From RGIG9115 sp045128915 (GTDB lineage: Bacteria > Bacillota > Clostridia > UBA1381), in NCBI GenBank assembly GCA_045128915.1, contig JBGVIT010000035.1, positions 1 through 42,208 of the forward strand: 42,208 bases of DNA. Reading direction: 5' to 3'. Numbering within the stretch: the first letter of the stretch is position 1; each line of letters starts with the position of its first letter. The notes under the pieces are model-generated. The model searched no databases and was not told the origin of the DNA. It worked only from the letters and a program-made list of their open reading frames with translations. Shown here piece after piece: positions 8,876 through 17,155 of this stretch. Both the position numbers and the translations under genes were made by a program.

Positions 8876-10267
8876 ATGAACAAACCTTTTGGACTGAAAG
8901 ACAAAATCGGGTATATGCTGGGCGACCTTGCAAATGATTTTTTCTTTATTTTTGCAAGCTCATTTCTAATGGTGTTTTATACAAACGTACTTGGGATTGC
9001 ACCGGGGGTTGTGGGAACCTTATTTCTCACTGCACGTATTATAGATGCTTTTACAGATGTGGGCATGGGAAGAATTGTAGATACCCTTACATTAAAAAAA
9101 GGCGGCAGGTTCAGGCCTTGGATAAAGATAATGTCTGTACCTGTGTGTATTGCAGGATTTCTTTTATTCACACCGCAGGTGGCAAAGCTTGCAATGTCAT
9201 ACAGAATTATTTATGTGTTTATAACCTATATTCTTTGGGGAAGTATTTTTTACACTTCTATCAATATCCCTTATGGTTCTATGGCATCTGCCATAACTAC
9301 TGATTCCACCGAACGCGGTCAGCTTTCGACTTACAGAAGCGTAGGTGCGGCTGTGGCAGGTCTGTTAATCAGCGTTGCTGTACCACAGATAGTATATGAA
9401 TATGACGCTTTGGGTAATCAGATTATTCTGCCTGCCAGATTTCAGCTTGTGGCTTTGATTTTTGCAGTTTTAGCCTTTATTTGCTACCAGCTATGTTACA
9501 GACTGTCAGTTGAAAGAGTTGTAATTAATCCTGAAAAAAAGGAAAAAAAGCCGATTATTAATACTCTTGGGAGCATATTCAGGAGCAGAAGTCTTATGAG
9601 CATAATTGCTGCAGCAATAGTTCTTTTGCTGTCTATGCTTCTGGCTCAGTCTATGAATATTTATCTTTTTATGGACTATTTTAAAAACAAGTCAGCAATG
9701 TCTTTGGCAGGATTTTTAAATACTGCGGTCACGCTTGTGCTTGCGCCATTTACAAAAAGAATTATTAAATCGGTTGGCAAAAAAGAGGCATCGTCTGTTG
9801 CGCTGTTGTTTGCTTCAGGTATTTATTTTCTCACCTTTTTCCTTAGAATAAGGAATCCATGGCTGTTCTGTGCATTTGTGTGTCTCGGGAATGTAGGAAC
9901 AGGTATTTTTAATCTTATGATATGGGCTTTTATTACGGATATAATTGATAATCGTGAAGTCGTGACCGGAAGCCGTGATGACGGAACAATATATGCTTTC
10001 TATTCCTTTGCCAGAAAAATCGGCCAGGCGCTTGCAGGCGGACTCGGAGCTTGGACACTTCAGCTTATCGGCTACCGCACCGCAACCGCCGGAGAGACGG
10101 TGATACAGACAACAGAGGTAGTGGAAAAAATATATTCTGTTGCTACATTTGCACCGGCTGTATTTTATCTGACGGTTGGTCTTATACTTGTATTCGCATA
10201 TCCTCTTACACGAAAAAAAGTAGAAGAAAACACAAGAATTCTCGAACAAAGACGTAAAAATCATTAA
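8876..10267 (+). CDS. uidB: GPH-family sugar symporter, probable glucuronide carrier
   Basis: Polytopic transporter of 463 residues and about 12 membrane segments from the glycoside-pentoside-hexuronide:cation symporter family (MelB, XynP, GusB). The N-terminal block KIGYMLGDLANDFFF and the LTARIIDAFTDVGMGRIVD segment are typical of the family. The ATG lies two bases after the beta-glucuronidase stop, with AAGGAG inside the end of that gene, so the pair is co-expressed. The partner enzyme points to glucuronides as substrate. The exact substrate and coupling ion cannot be read from sequence. Confidence 0.87.
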   Translation: MNKPFGLKDKIGYMLGDLANDFFFIFASSFLMVFYTNVLGIAPGVVGTLFLTARIIDAFTDVGMGRIVDTLTLKKGGRFRPWIKIMSVPVCIAGFLLFTPQVAKLAMSYRIIYVFITYILWGSIFYTSINIPYGSMASAITTDSTERGQLSTYRSVGAAVAGLLISVAVPQIVYEYDALGNQIILPARFQLVALIFAVLAFICYQLCYRLSVERVVINPEKKEKKPIINTLGSIFRSRSLMSIIAAAIVLLLSMLLAQSMNIYLFMDYFKNKSAMSLAGFLNTAVTLVLAPFTKRIIKSVGKKEASSVALLFASGIYFLTFFLRIRNPWLFCAFVCLGNVGTGIFNLMIWAFITDIIDNREVVTGSRDDGTIYAFYSFARKIGQALAGGLGAWTLQLIGYRTATAGETVIQTTEVVEKIYSVATFAPAVFYLTVGLILVFAYPLTRKKVEENTRILEQRRKNH

Positions 10268-10269
10268 TT

Positions 10270-10304
10270 AAAAAGGACATAACTCCAAAAGTTATGTCCT
10301 TTTT
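10270..10304. terminator. Bidirectional terminator after the glucuronide symporter
   Basis: A 15-bp perfect stem (10270-10284 and 10290-10304) with a 5-base loop and A/T runs on both sides, placed between the convergent symporter and TraX-like genes. The last codons of the TraX-like gene overlap its right arm. Confidence 0.88.
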
Positions 10305-11005
10305 ATGATACTTATAAAATATATTAATGAAAGATGCAGCGGATAGTAAATGTAGAATAAATTCTTCATATTTACCTTGCCGCGTTTTCCATTATAGATG
10401 CTAAGAAGTATCAGACTTATAAGGGAATGCCATTGCACCCACCATGCGCCAAGGCTTATGAGAATTAAAACTACTGCAGCTGATAAGAGCTTATATAATT
10501 TGCCCTTTGAAAAATACACAGCTACCGGAAGCATCACTCCAAAAAAGCCGTAATCTACCTTGTAGTTGGTCATATACAATATATCCGGCAGAATGACTGT
10601 AAGGAAATATACTGCTGCAAGGGTACAAAACATCATAGTATATGCTTTATAGCTTCTTTTACAAACAGCATAATCTATACTGTACACAACTGCTACCGAC
10701 ATAGAAAAGGTCACAAATATACATTGATATAAAGAGCCTGAGCCTATAAATGCCGCAACCTGACAGGCAAACGCAAATACCGCAAGCTTTAGTAAATACT
10801 TTTTTCTGTCAGATGTAAATTTACAGCCTTCCGCTATCATATATGCAAATACAGGGAATGCTAATCGCCCCGCTATACGAAGCCATGTTATGTGGGGGAA
10901 AATATAAAATCCTACATGGTCCAACGTCATGGAAAGCAATGCAATCATTTTCAGCTGATTGCCTGACACAATACCGTCTTTAAACAGTCTTTTTATCATA
11001 ATCAT
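10292..11005 (-). CDS. TraX family membrane protein
   Basis: Polytopic protein of about 237 residues. The start of the domain, LKMIALLSMTLDHVGFYIFPHITWLRIAGRLAFPVFAYMIAEG, is the classic TraX/acyltransferase-like signature with the conserved DH in the first helix. TraX acetylates F pilin in conjugative plasmids, but chromosomal Firmicute homologues are of unknown substrate and more probably modify a surface polymer. ATG 11005 overlaps the stop of the upstream LTA-synthase-like gene by one base (TGATG), so the two are coupled. That coupling suggests a shared job in cell-envelope polymer modification. Confidence 0.82.
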   Translation of the reverse strand: MIMIKRLFKDGIVSGNQLKMIALLSMTLDHVGFYIFPHITWLRIAGRLAFPVFAYMIAEGCKFTSDRKKYLLKLAVFAFACQVAAFIGSGSLYQCIFVTFSMSVAVVYSIDYAVCKRSYKAYTMMFCTLAAVYFLTVILPDILYMTNYKVDYGFFGVMLPVAVYFSKGKLYKLLSAAVVLILISLGAWWVQWHSLISLILLSIYNGKRGKVNMKNLFYIYYPLHLSLIYFISIIKRT

Positions 11006-12951
11006 CACTTATTTATATATTGCTGGAAGAACATATAGCTTCTGTTGTCAAAGTCAAACATATTATTATACTGCATAATTGCATATTTGTTGAGCATCGC
11101 CTTTTCATCACCCTCGGCTCTGTCGTAGCTTATATATCCGTTATTATCAAGAGAGTAGTAACCCAGAGCGTTCATGGCAGGGATCTGCTTTTGCATATCG
11201 TCAAGGAATTCATAATACGGTGAAAGCTCTACACCTGCTGTCTTAAGCATATGCAGGGCAAGGTAATTGAGACTTGTATGGGGTATAAACTTTTCCTTGA
11301 TGTCATAATTTGCCCAGATGAAAAACGGAACTGTATATTGAAGCATCTGTTCAGGCAAGGTGTTATATGAACCGCTGTGAAGCTCTTTATAAAAATCATT
11401 TTCTACCTTTGGGAAGTGGTCGCCGAAGAATACTACTATTGTATCTTCCGGATATTCCTTAAGTGATGTAAGGAGATATTCCATAGCCTTATCAGATTCG
11501 TTGAGAACAGAAAAATACTGCTCCGCTTTGGGATACGGTTTGCTGTAATCCTGAAGGAAGATTGACTGTGTATAGTTTTCACCTTCGTATAAATATCCAC
11601 CATGATTCTGCATTGTTATGCCGAACAAAAACATAGGCTTTTCGTCCTGCTTCAGATTGAACATATTAAGCATATATTCATACATTTCCTGATCGCTTAC
11701 ATAGCTTCTTATGATATTCCGGTTAGGATAATCATCAACAAATGAACTGCCGCCAAATCCAAGCAAGGGATAGATTTTATTTCTTGACCAGCCGTCTGCC
11801 CAATATGGATGAGTTGCAAAAGTAGAATAGCCACATGAATTCATATGCCATACAAGAGAGTAAATATCATTTCTTATGTACTGCTGATACGGCACCGAAT
11901 TTTCAGGCAGAAACGCCATGGAATGACCGGTTAAAAATTCAAATTCCGAGTTGGCAGTATTTGCACCGAATATTGATGATAGTGCATAGCCACGAATTGT
12001 ATTTTCCTTAAGTGAATCAATAAACGGTGTGACCGGCTGATTGGTACGGACATCTCCTAAAATACTGAAATCTGCAAACGACTCGTTCATGATTACAATA
12101 ATATTAGGATGTGATTTTTTTGAATTTTTATCCTCTTCTCCTGAATATTCAATATGGACTCCGTTAATATTTTCTTTGCCGTAGTTCTCAGGTTTTTTAA
12201 CAAAAGAATCACGTATGCCCAGAAAAAAGTTGAGATAATAACCGTTTTTTTCTGTTCCTTGTGTTCCCCACATTTTTATGGGTATATCTGCAGATGACGT
12301 CCACAAAACTCCTGCCATCAGGCACACGCATGCAAGAGCTGCTATACGTGCTTTGAACTTAAGAAATCCCGGAAGCTTAGGCGCTGTCAACTGACCTTTT
12401 ATCATAAGCGACCATGCAATCCAGCCGAAAATCATATTAGAAGTAATCTGAGGTATGTACTGCTTCGCTACCTTCATTGCAATTCCAGCAGAAAAGAAAT
12501 CCATAGGACATAGCTCTTTGCCTCGGAACTGATATATAAATCCATTGGCATTCGAAAGTGCTACGAGCAAAAATGAGCCAAGGATAACGGATGTTTTAAA
12601 TTTCCCCGTTATAACAAACAACACACCGCATACAACGAATATGCAAAGAAAGTTAAGCATCATTTCATAAAAACTTACATCGTGCAAATCGGAGTCGTTC
12701 AGCATCTTAACGCACAGAAAAAATGTAATTGCACATACGGAAAGTCCCCATAATATATTGATGAGGTATTTCCAGCGTTTTTTCTCAATCTTTATATCAA
12801 AACATCCTGCGCCAAGAAATGCAAGTGCAAATGCGGTACCCGGATACCATGACAGCATTAAACAACATATTATCCAGATTAGCGCATAAATAGCAGAGCG
12901 GATAATCGCCGGACGTTTATTCAATTTTAATCGGGATATTAAAGAGCGCAT
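11005..12951 (-). CDS. LTA synthase-like sulfatase-fold phosphoglycerol transferase
   Basis: Membrane enzyme of 648 residues. About five N-terminal transmembrane segments (within residues 1-215) precede an extracellular sulfatase-type domain from about residue 275. This domain begins PNIIVIMNESFAD, where the Glu is a metal ligand. The probable catalytic Thr is T332 in GANTANSEF, and later metal ligands lie in FFGDHFP. Such proteins transfer glycerol phosphate from phosphatidylglycerol to lipoteichoic acid or to surface glycans. LtaS proper and related phosphoglycerol transferases cannot be told apart from this sequence. The start has AAAGGA upstream. Confidence 0.88.
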   Translation of the reverse strand: MRSLISRLKLNKRPAIIRSAIYALIWIICCLMLSWYPGTAFALAFLGAGCFDIKIEKKRWKYLINILWGLSVCAITFFLCVKMLNDSDLHDVSFYEMMLNFLCIFVVCGVLFVITGKFKTSVILGSFLLVALSNANGFIYQFRGKELCPMDFFSAGIAMKVAKQYIPQITSNMIFGWIAWSLMIKGQLTAPKLPGFLKFKARIAALACVCLMAGVLWTSSADIPIKMWGTQGTEKNGYYLNFFLGIRDSFVKKPENYGKENINGVHIEYSGEEDKNSKKSHPNIIVIMNESFADFSILGDVRTNQPVTPFIDSLKENTIRGYALSSIFGANTANSEFEFLTGHSMAFLPENSVPYQQYIRNDIYSLVWHMNSCGYSTFATHPYWADGWSRNKIYPLLGFGGSSFVDDYPNRNIIRSYVSDQEMYEYMLNMFNLKQDEKPMFLFGITMQNHGGYLYEGENYTQSIFLQDYSKPYPKAEQYFSVLNESDKAMEYLLTSLKEYPEDTIVVFFGDHFPKVENDFYKELHSGSYNTLPEQMLQYTVPFFIWANYDIKEKFIPHTSLNYLALHMLKTAGVELSPYYEFLDDMQKQIPAMNALGYYSLDNNGYISYDRAEGDEKAMLNKYAIMQYNNMFDFDNRSYMFFQQYINK

Positions 12952-12989
12952 CTTTAGTTTTCCTTTCGTTATTTTCTCAGTAAAGTAAA

Positions 12990-14372
12990 TTAATCAGAAT
13001 TCGGCAAACTTAGTTGTTCATGTTGAAGCAGTGCAACTGCTTCAACATGAACAGTATTTGGAAACATATCTACTGCTGTTACCATTTTTAGAGTGTAGCC
13101 GCCTTGATTCAGGAAATTTATATCTCTTGCAAGAGTTGCGGGATTGCATGATACATACACTACTCGCTTTGGCTGTGACTCAATAATTGTACTCAAAGTT
13201 ACTTCGTCACTTCCCTTTCTTGGGGGATCTATTATTACTATGTCAGGCTTTTCACCTGACTTTATTAATTTCGGAACTATATCTTCAGCGCTTCCTGCAT
13301 AAAACTGTGCATTTTCAATGCCGTTTGATGAAGCATTCTTCTTTGCATCTTCTATTGCCTGATCTACTATTTCAACACCGATTACTTTTTTTGCTTTTTT
13401 AGCGGCTGTGAGAGAAATGGTCCCTATACCGCAATAAATATCCATTACTGTATCGTCGCATGTTATATCTGCATATTCAATGGCTTTGTTATAAAGGTTC
13501 TCCGTCTGTACCGGGTTTATCTGGAAAAAGCTGTGGGGTGAAATCTCATATTCATTGCCGCATAAAGTATCGGTAATTACGTCACTTCCATATATAGTAC
13601 GGTTTTCGTTACCAAGCACCAGATTGGTTTTTTTTGTATTTATATTTAGTATAATACTGTTTACAGTATCATCAGCGCGGCATATTAATTTGCAAAGCTC
13701 TTCTTCACAAGGTAATGACCTGGAGTTTGATGATATTACAACCATAGTTTCCTTTGAAAATCTGCCACGACGTATGAATATACGCCTCACTGCACCCTTA
13801 TGCCCGACTTCGTCGTAAGGCTGTACCTTGTATTTGTTCATATATTCCAAAACAGCAGTGATAATTGCTTGGTCATCTCCCATACCCAACACACAGCTAT
13901 CCAAGGAAATTATATTATGGCTCCTTTGTGCATAAAAGCCGCAAACTGTCTTATTATCCTTGTCCTTGCCTATGGGATATACCATTTTATTTCGGTATCC
14001 GGTTTCGTCAGGCGCACCTATAAAATCAACTGTAATATCTTTTGGCTGACCGCCTATTCGCACAAGGGCATCATAAACAAATTTTCTCTTGATTTCCTTT
14101 TGTGCCGCATATTCAATATGCATAAGCTGACAACCGCCGCACTTTTTATATGCAGGGCATTGGGGCTGAACTCTTGAGGCAGATAAAGATTTAATGGCTG
14201 TACATTTACCATAGGCATATGATGATTTTACCTTGAGAATGTGCGCATCAATAACGTCGCCTATGCATGTAAAAGGTACGAAAACAGCAAGTCCGTCTGC
14301 ATGACCGACTCCCATTCCCTCGTTTGTTATGTCAGTTATTTCAAGCTGTACAATGTCGTTTTTCTTTATCAT
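12990..14372 (-). CDS. rlmD: 23S rRNA (uracil-5-)-methyltransferase, RlmD/RlmCD family
   Basis: SAM-dependent m5U methyltransferase of the TrmA/RumA family, 460 residues. An N-terminal TRAM domain (residues 1-60) binds RNA. A four-Cys iron-sulfur cluster site follows (CPAYKKCGGC plus a downstream Cys), then the Rossmann domain with MDIYCGIGTISL. The catalytic nucleophile is C409 in YVSCNPATLARD. The Gram-positive homologue RlmCD methylates 23S U747 and U1939; which positions this one modifies is not visible. AAAGG lies just before the ATG. The 3' end of the gene contains a 39-base perfect palindrome (13015-13053). Confidence 0.9.
   Translation of the reverse strand: MIKKNDIVQLEITDITNEGMGVGHADGLAVFVPFTCIGDVIDAHILKVKSSYAYGKCTAIKSLSASRVQPQCPAYKKCGGCQLMHIEYAAQKEIKRKFVYDALVRIGGQPKDITVDFIGAPDETGYRNKMVYPIGKDKDNKTVCGFYAQRSHNIISLDSCVLGMGDDQAIITAVLEYMNKYKVQPYDEVGHKGAVRRIFIRRGRFSKETMVVISSNSRSLPCEEELCKLICRADDTVNSIILNINTKKTNLVLGNENRTIYGSDVITDTLCGNEYEISPHSFFQINPVQTENLYNKAIEYADITCDDTVMDIYCGIGTISLTAAKKAKKVIGVEIVDQAIEDAKKNASSNGIENAQFYAGSAEDIVPKLIKSGEKPDIVIIDPPRKGSDEVTLSTIIESQPKRVVYVSCNPATLARDINFLNQGGYTLKMVTAVDMFPNTVHVEAVALLQHEQLSLPNSD
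13015..13053. repeat. 18-bp perfect inverted repeat inside the rlmD 3' end
   Basis: Arms 13015-13032 and 13036-13053 are exactly complementary around a 3-base centre (GCA). The repeat is fully coding, specifying the HVEAVALLQHEQ segment near the protein's C-terminus. There is no T-run after it on the minus strand, so it is not a standard terminator. Confidence 0.85.
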
Positions 14373-14404
14373 AGCCCTTTGCCTTTCAACAGCGGATTAA
14401 TTAG

Positions 14405-14436
14405 CGAAAAAAGGCGAACGCCTTAAGCATTCGCCA
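14405..14436 (-). terminator. Terminator after jag
   Basis: On the minus strand a stem of 9-10 bp (GGCGAATGC pairing with GGCGTTCGCC, one G-U pair) is followed by a run of six T. It lies just past the jag stop and ends the rpmH-to-jag transcript. Confidence 0.8.
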
Positions 14437-14444
14437 TAATATGA

Positions 14445-15242
14445 CTAGTCATTCTGATGCTCTGCAAGATACTCTTCAAAGCTGCTGGCTTTATTTACCT
14501 GAGGCTGACCGCCACCTGCATATGTTGTAGGCAGGTCCTCGTCAGGAAAATAGTTGAGAACTTTTTTGGGAGCAGACTTTTTGTAAGTCGGCTTGCGTTT
14601 TTCGTTCTTGGGAGCGATTACTACCTTTCTGTATGGCTCTTCGCCTATTGAGAAGGTTGTAACTTCTTCATTACCCTGAAGATTTGCATGGATAATACGT
14701 CTTTCGTATGGGTTCATTGGCTCAAGAGTATATTTCTTGCCTGACTTTGCAACCTTGTTTGCAAGTCTTTCTGACAATGCTTTGAGTGAATCCTCTCTCT
14801 TCTGTCTGTAACCCTCTGTGTCAATAGTTACTCTTGTGTATTCATCTCTTGATTTCCCCTTGTTTTCTACAAGTGATGCAAGGTACTGAAGACTGTCGAG
14901 AGTGTCGCCTCTTTTGCCTATTACAATACCCATGTCATCGCCTTCAAGCTGAATGTTAAGCTCGTCCTCAGCCTTGTCGGAAGTGATTTTAACTTCCATT
15001 CCCATTGCATCGAATACCGATGCAAGAAACTCTTCTGCACCTACTGCAACAGTCTGTTCTTCTTTGAGCTGTACGTTGATTACAGCTTCCTTTGCGCCTA
15101 TGCCGAGAAAACCTTTTGAAGCCTCCTCAACAACTGTATATGTCACTTCATTTTCTGAAACACCAAGCTCGCTAAGTGCAAGCTCAAGAGCTTCTTCAAT
15201 GCTTTTTCCGCTTTTTTGAATTTGTTTCTGGAAGTTTGACAT
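14445..15242 (-). CDS. jag: Jag/KhpB RNA-binding protein (SpoIIIJ-associated)
   Basis: RNA-binding protein with the three-domain Jag layout: an N-terminal Jag_N domain (SGKSIEEALELALSELG, then EEASKGFLGIGAKEA), a KH domain with the GKRGDTLD loop, and a C-terminal R3H domain (MNPYERRIIHANLQ). In Firmicutes KhpB/EloR influences cell elongation and small-RNA biology. I take ATG 15242, with AGAAAGG about 11 bases upstream, giving 265 residues. A TTG (15266) and ATG (15251) are also in frame. The start lies inside the yidC 3' end (47-base overlap), which indicates translational coupling. The C-terminal tail after R3H is Lys-rich. Confidence 0.93.
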   Translation of the reverse strand: MSNFQKQIQKSGKSIEEALELALSELGVSENEVTYTVVEEASKGFLGIGAKEAVINVQLKEEQTVAVGAEEFLASVFDAMGMEVKITSDKAEDELNIQLEGDDMGIVIGKRGDTLDSLQYLASLVENKGKSRDEYTRVTIDTEGYRQKREDSLKALSERLANKVAKSGKKYTLEPMNPYERRIIHANLQGNEEVTTFSIGEEPYRKVVIAPKNEKRKPTYKKSAPKKVLNYFPDEDLPTTYAGGGQPQVNKASSFEEYLAEHQND

Positions 15243-16143
15243 CGAAATCATCGCCTTTCTTATCAAAATAATAGTTAAGTACTACCTGCTGTACAATCTG
15301 CATTACGCTGCTGATTATCCAATAAAGTCCCATACCGGTTGGCAAAATTATTGTGAAATATCCGGTCATAAGGGGCATCATTATATTCATTGTACTTGTC
15401 ATCTGTGCTGCCTGCTCATTTGCACCCTGAGCACTTTTGTTCTGCATCTGCATAACCTTTGAACTGAGCCATGTTGTCAATACTGCAAGCACCGGAATAA
15501 TTATAAGCATTACTACGCCCATATCAGAAAAATCTGCTGCCATAATTCTTGAAATTGCCGCAGAGGGCTTGCTTGACAAATCAAGTCCCAAAAAGTCAAA
15601 ATTGAACGCCCAATCAAGCTGTTCGCCCAGCTTTGAGCACCAATTTGAAATTTCAATCTGTGCTGTTTTTACAAATGTTGAAAGCTCCATTGAACTGTTA
15701 CTTCCTATAAGTTCGGGAAACTGCACTGCTATTTTTTCTTTCAGCTGCGCTACTATCTGAAGCTTATCTTCTGTCCATTCAGTTACCCCTGCAAGATATG
15801 TTATGGGGCGCTGAATAACCTGATAAAGACCGATAAGAATTGGCATCTGAATGAGCATCGGCAAACAACCGCCCATCATGCTTACGTCGTTGTCCTTATA
15901 GACCTTCATCATTTCTCTTTGCAGCTTGTCCTTGTCATTTTTGTACTTCTCCTGAAGCTGTGCAATAACAGGCTGTATTTTTTGCTGCTTCTTCATTGCT
16001 TTTTGAGATTTTATATTGAGCGGAAGCAATATAAGCTTTATAATTATGGTAAACAGAATGATTGCAAGACCGTAATTCTGTACAAGATTATATATCTGCT
16101 CAATAATAAATCCAAGAGGTCTGGTAATTAAAAATTCAAACAT
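15196..16143 (-). CDS. yidC: YidC/OxaI membrane protein insertase
   Basis: Inserts proteins into the cytoplasmic membrane alone or with SecYEG. The 315-residue chain has an N-terminal hydrophobic segment, the helical hairpin KIKSQKAMKKQQKIQP-type cytosolic region (about residues 45-85), the conserved GGCLPMLIQMPILIGLY segment, and a Lys/Arg-rich C-terminal tail that would contact the ribosome. In spore formers this position is occupied by SpoIIIJ, needed for forespore gene expression. GAGAGGA precedes the ATG. Its end overlaps jag. Confidence 0.95.
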   Translation of the reverse strand: MFEFLITRPLGFIIEQIYNLVQNYGLAIILFTIIIKLILLPLNIKSQKAMKKQQKIQPVIAQLQEKYKNDKDKLQREMMKVYKDNDVSMMGGCLPMLIQMPILIGLYQVIQRPITYLAGVTEWTEDKLQIVAQLKEKIAVQFPELIGSNSSMELSTFVKTAQIEISNWCSKLGEQLDWAFNFDFLGLDLSSKPSAAISRIMAADFSDMGVVMLIIIPVLAVLTTWLSSKVMQMQNKSAQGANEQAAQMTSTMNIMMPLMTGYFTIILPTGMGLYWIISSVMQIVQQVVLNYYFDKKGDDFDVKLPETNSKKRKKH

Positions 16144-16179
16144 GTTTTATTTCCTCTCTATCGTCTTTTTGCTGCATAT

Positions 16180-16392
16180 TCACGGAACGGGATCATAGCC
16201 GCCCTTTGAAAAAGGCTGACAACGAAGCAAACGCCATAAGGCAAGCGCTCCTCCCTTTACAACTCCGTACCGCTCCACGGCGGTATAGGCATATTCCGAG
16301 CATGTGGGAATAAACCGACAGCAAGCTCCGCCCTTAATGGGGGATATATGGTGTCTGTAAAATACTATTAATTTAAGCACTATTTTTTTCAT
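16180..16392 (-). CDS. yidD: Membrane protein insertion efficiency factor YidD
   Basis: 70-residue protein of the YidD family, thought to assist YidC-dependent insertion at the inner face of the membrane. The family core is intact: FYRHHISPIKGGACCRFIPTCSEYA followed by the CQPFSKGGYDPVP ending, with the conserved Cys residues. It lies between rnpA and yidC, the standard order. GGAG lies six bases before the ATG. Confidence 0.95.
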   Translation of the reverse strand: MKKIVLKLIVFYRHHISPIKGGACCRFIPTCSEYAYTAVERYGVVKGGALALWRLLRCQPFSKGGYDPVP

Positions 16393-16419
16393 TTAAGTCT
16401 CCGATTTTGCAGCAGGACC

Positions 16420-16752
16420 TCAAAGCAAATCAAGCCTGGAAAATGCTTTTCCCAGGTCATAGGTCACTTGGCCGCAGGTTTTGCCTACTATGCGATTTCT
16501 TGCAACTATGATTAAATCGTAGCTGCCGCAAATGCTTTTGGCATGGCAGTCAAAGGCTGCCCTCAGAAGCCGCTTTGCGCGGTTTCGCTTAACTGCATTA
16601 CCCACTCCCTTACCAACAGTAAGTCCGACTCGGGTAATGTTGCGGTTGCTTTTTACGGCATAGACCGCCACACAGCCGCAGGCGATACTTTTGCCTCTGG
16701 CATAAAGCCTTCTGAAATCTTTGTTTAATTTTAGTCTGTTTTCTCTTTTCAT
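16420..16752 (-). CDS. rnpA: Ribonuclease P protein component
   Basis: Protein subunit of RNase P, which matures the 5' ends of tRNAs. ATG 16752 gives the normal length of 110 residues (MKRENRLKLNKDFRRLYARGKS) with GGAAG seven bases upstream; an in-frame start at 16803 would add an unusual extension. The RNR signature is present as VKRNRAKRLLR in the GNAVKRNRAKRLLRAAF segment. It stands directly downstream of rpmH. Confidence 0.95.
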   Translation of the reverse strand: MKRENRLKLNKDFRRLYARGKSIACGCVAVYAVKSNRNITRVGLTVGKGVGNAVKRNRAKRLLRAAFDCHAKSICGSYDLIIVARNRIVGKTCGQVTYDLGKAFSRLDLL

Positions 16753-16823
16753 AATTCTTCCGAATACACAAAAAGGCAAAAAGTACAACGACTCCTTGCC
16801 CACACATCTATGCTAAGCAGACA

Positions 16824-16958
16824 TTATGCTGAAAGCTTCTTTCTTCCTTTCTGTCTTCTGCTTGCCAAAATTTTTCTTCCGGAAGAAGTACTCATTCTCT
16901 TTCTGAATCCGTGTTCTTTTGCTCTCTGACGCTTTTTGGGTTGGAAAGTTCTCTTCAC
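16824..16958 (-). CDS. rpmH: 50S ribosomal protein L34
   Basis: A 44-codon reading frame with a GTG start at 16958 and AGGAGG seven bases upstream. The product starts MKRTFQPKKRQRAKEHGFR and continues through the conserved RMSTSSGRKILASRRQKGRKKLSA ending, the full length of bacterial L34. It opens the rpmH-rnpA-yidD-yidC-jag cluster. Unlike many Firmicutes there is no divergent dnaA gene next to it; a MATE exporter gene lies upstream instead. Confidence 0.96.
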   Translation of the reverse strand: MKRTFQPKKRQRAKEHGFRKRMSTSSGRKILASRRQKGRKKLSA

Positions 16959-17155
16959 GTTCTGCACCTCCTAATTACTTGCTATAAAAACAATCAAAAA
17001 TATTACTTCTGATTAAACTCAATCAGACACCTACACAATTATACTAACTTTGCAGTTTTTTGTCAAGACTTTTTTGTTTTTTTTATAACATTTATGAAAA
17101 ATGAATAATACATCAAGTAGTTATTACGTTTTTTTAACAAATATTATACTTCTTT

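Noticed and set aside
16959..17155. A chromosomal replication origin upstream of rpmH.
   Set aside because: No DnaA-box cluster and no dnaA gene; only AT-rich sequence.
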